This document shows, one piece after another, positions 40,777 through 40,859 of a DNA stretch of 40,859 nt. The stretch is from UBA1794 sp964439955. GTDB taxonomy: Bacteria > Bacteroidota > Bacteroidia > Bacteroidales > Bacteroidaceae. How positions within the stretch are numbered: the stretch's first letter is position 1; each line of letters begins with the position of its first letter. The notes beneath the pieces are model-generated. The model ran no database searches. It saw nothing but the letters and a program-made list of their open reading frames with translations, and was not told where the DNA came from. The translations under genes were made by a program, and so were the position numbers. The stretch covers positions 1 through 40,859 of the forward strand of contig CAYTPX010000016.1 in the NCBI GenBank assembly GCA_964439955.1, written 5' to 3'.

Positions 40777-40859
40777 ATGCCCCCGCCGTCAGGATACCAC
40801 CGCGTCCATCGGGCAATCCAAGGCATCGTGAGGGACTTCATCGAGCAACAGGAAAGGGA
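40777..40859 (+). CDS. 5' end of an unidentified gene, cut by the window edge
   Basis: An open frame begins with ATG at 40777 and runs off the window after 27 codons (MPPPSGYHRV, then a mixed charged helix ending in FIEQQER). GGAGG lies seven bases before the ATG, a good ribosome binding site, and GAACTTTG at 40756-40763 is one base off the -7 consensus. The family cannot be named from this fragment. Confidence 0.5.
   Translation, partial: MPPPSGYHRVHRAIQGIVRDFIEQQER

Overview
The window is a chromosomal segment of a GC-rich member of the Bacteroidales, probably a gut anaerobe. Several signs point there. The Bacteroidetes -7 promoter element (TAnnTTTG) precedes many genes. There is a DUF4270 lipoprotein, a protein with a type IX secretion-like C-terminal domain, a tmRNA whose tag ends in YALAA, an ArgF' of the N-succinylornithine carbamoyltransferase type, a pyruvate formate-lyase pair and a bacterial inositol-lipid gene cluster. 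The genus cannot be fixed from the sequence alone.

Layout. 0-3.7 kb: xseA-xseB (exonuclease VII), then a branched-chain aminotransferase with trmB. 3.8-6.6 kb: a single-chain MmeI-like restriction-modification enzyme on the minus strand, next to tRNA-Ala(GGC). 6.8-10.4 kb: ruvC, a ModF-like tandem ATPase and threonine dehydratase. 10.5-12.5 kb (minus): rmuC and yjbQ. 12.6-15 kb: a carboxynorspermidine/saccharopine-type dehydrogenase and recA. 15.2-17.9 kb: a large secreted HExxH protein. 18-21.1 kb: pflB-pflA. 21.2-25.4 kb: ferritin (minus), rlmN, pdxA and an unrecognised gene. 25.4-29.7 kb: the inositol-lipid cluster, with PAP2/Aur1-like, CDP-alcohol transferase, GtrA and PgpA-like genes on minus and a divergent myo-inositol-phosphate synthase on plus. 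29.8-32.2 kb: a GH29 lipoprotein and tmRNA. 32.3-36.2 kb: panC-panD (minus), an orphan N-terminal half of a glycogen synthase and a DUF4270 lipoprotein. 36.3-40.7 kb: proB-proA, a small lipoprotein, a strongly structured minus-strand RNA and argF'. The 5' end of one more gene lies at the right edge.

Two signals are not explained by ordinary gene annotation. The first is a degenerate tandem repeat with a period of 22 bp, nine arrays of which sit in gaps between genes across the first 22 kb. Its units start with CTTTTCC, carry an imperfect dyad and end in a GCCGCMA-like segment. One array runs into the 3' end of rmuC and another lies in the ruvC 5' leader. The second is a roughly 225-nt RNA candidate at 39.3-39.5 kb with its own promoter-like element, a long rod-like hairpin and a U-run, resembling 6S RNA in layout.

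Other points of note are a sharp GC drop over the target-recognition part of the MmeI-like enzyme, a threonine at the specificity-determining position 90 of the carbamoyltransferase, and a nine-G tract inside the GH29 gene.
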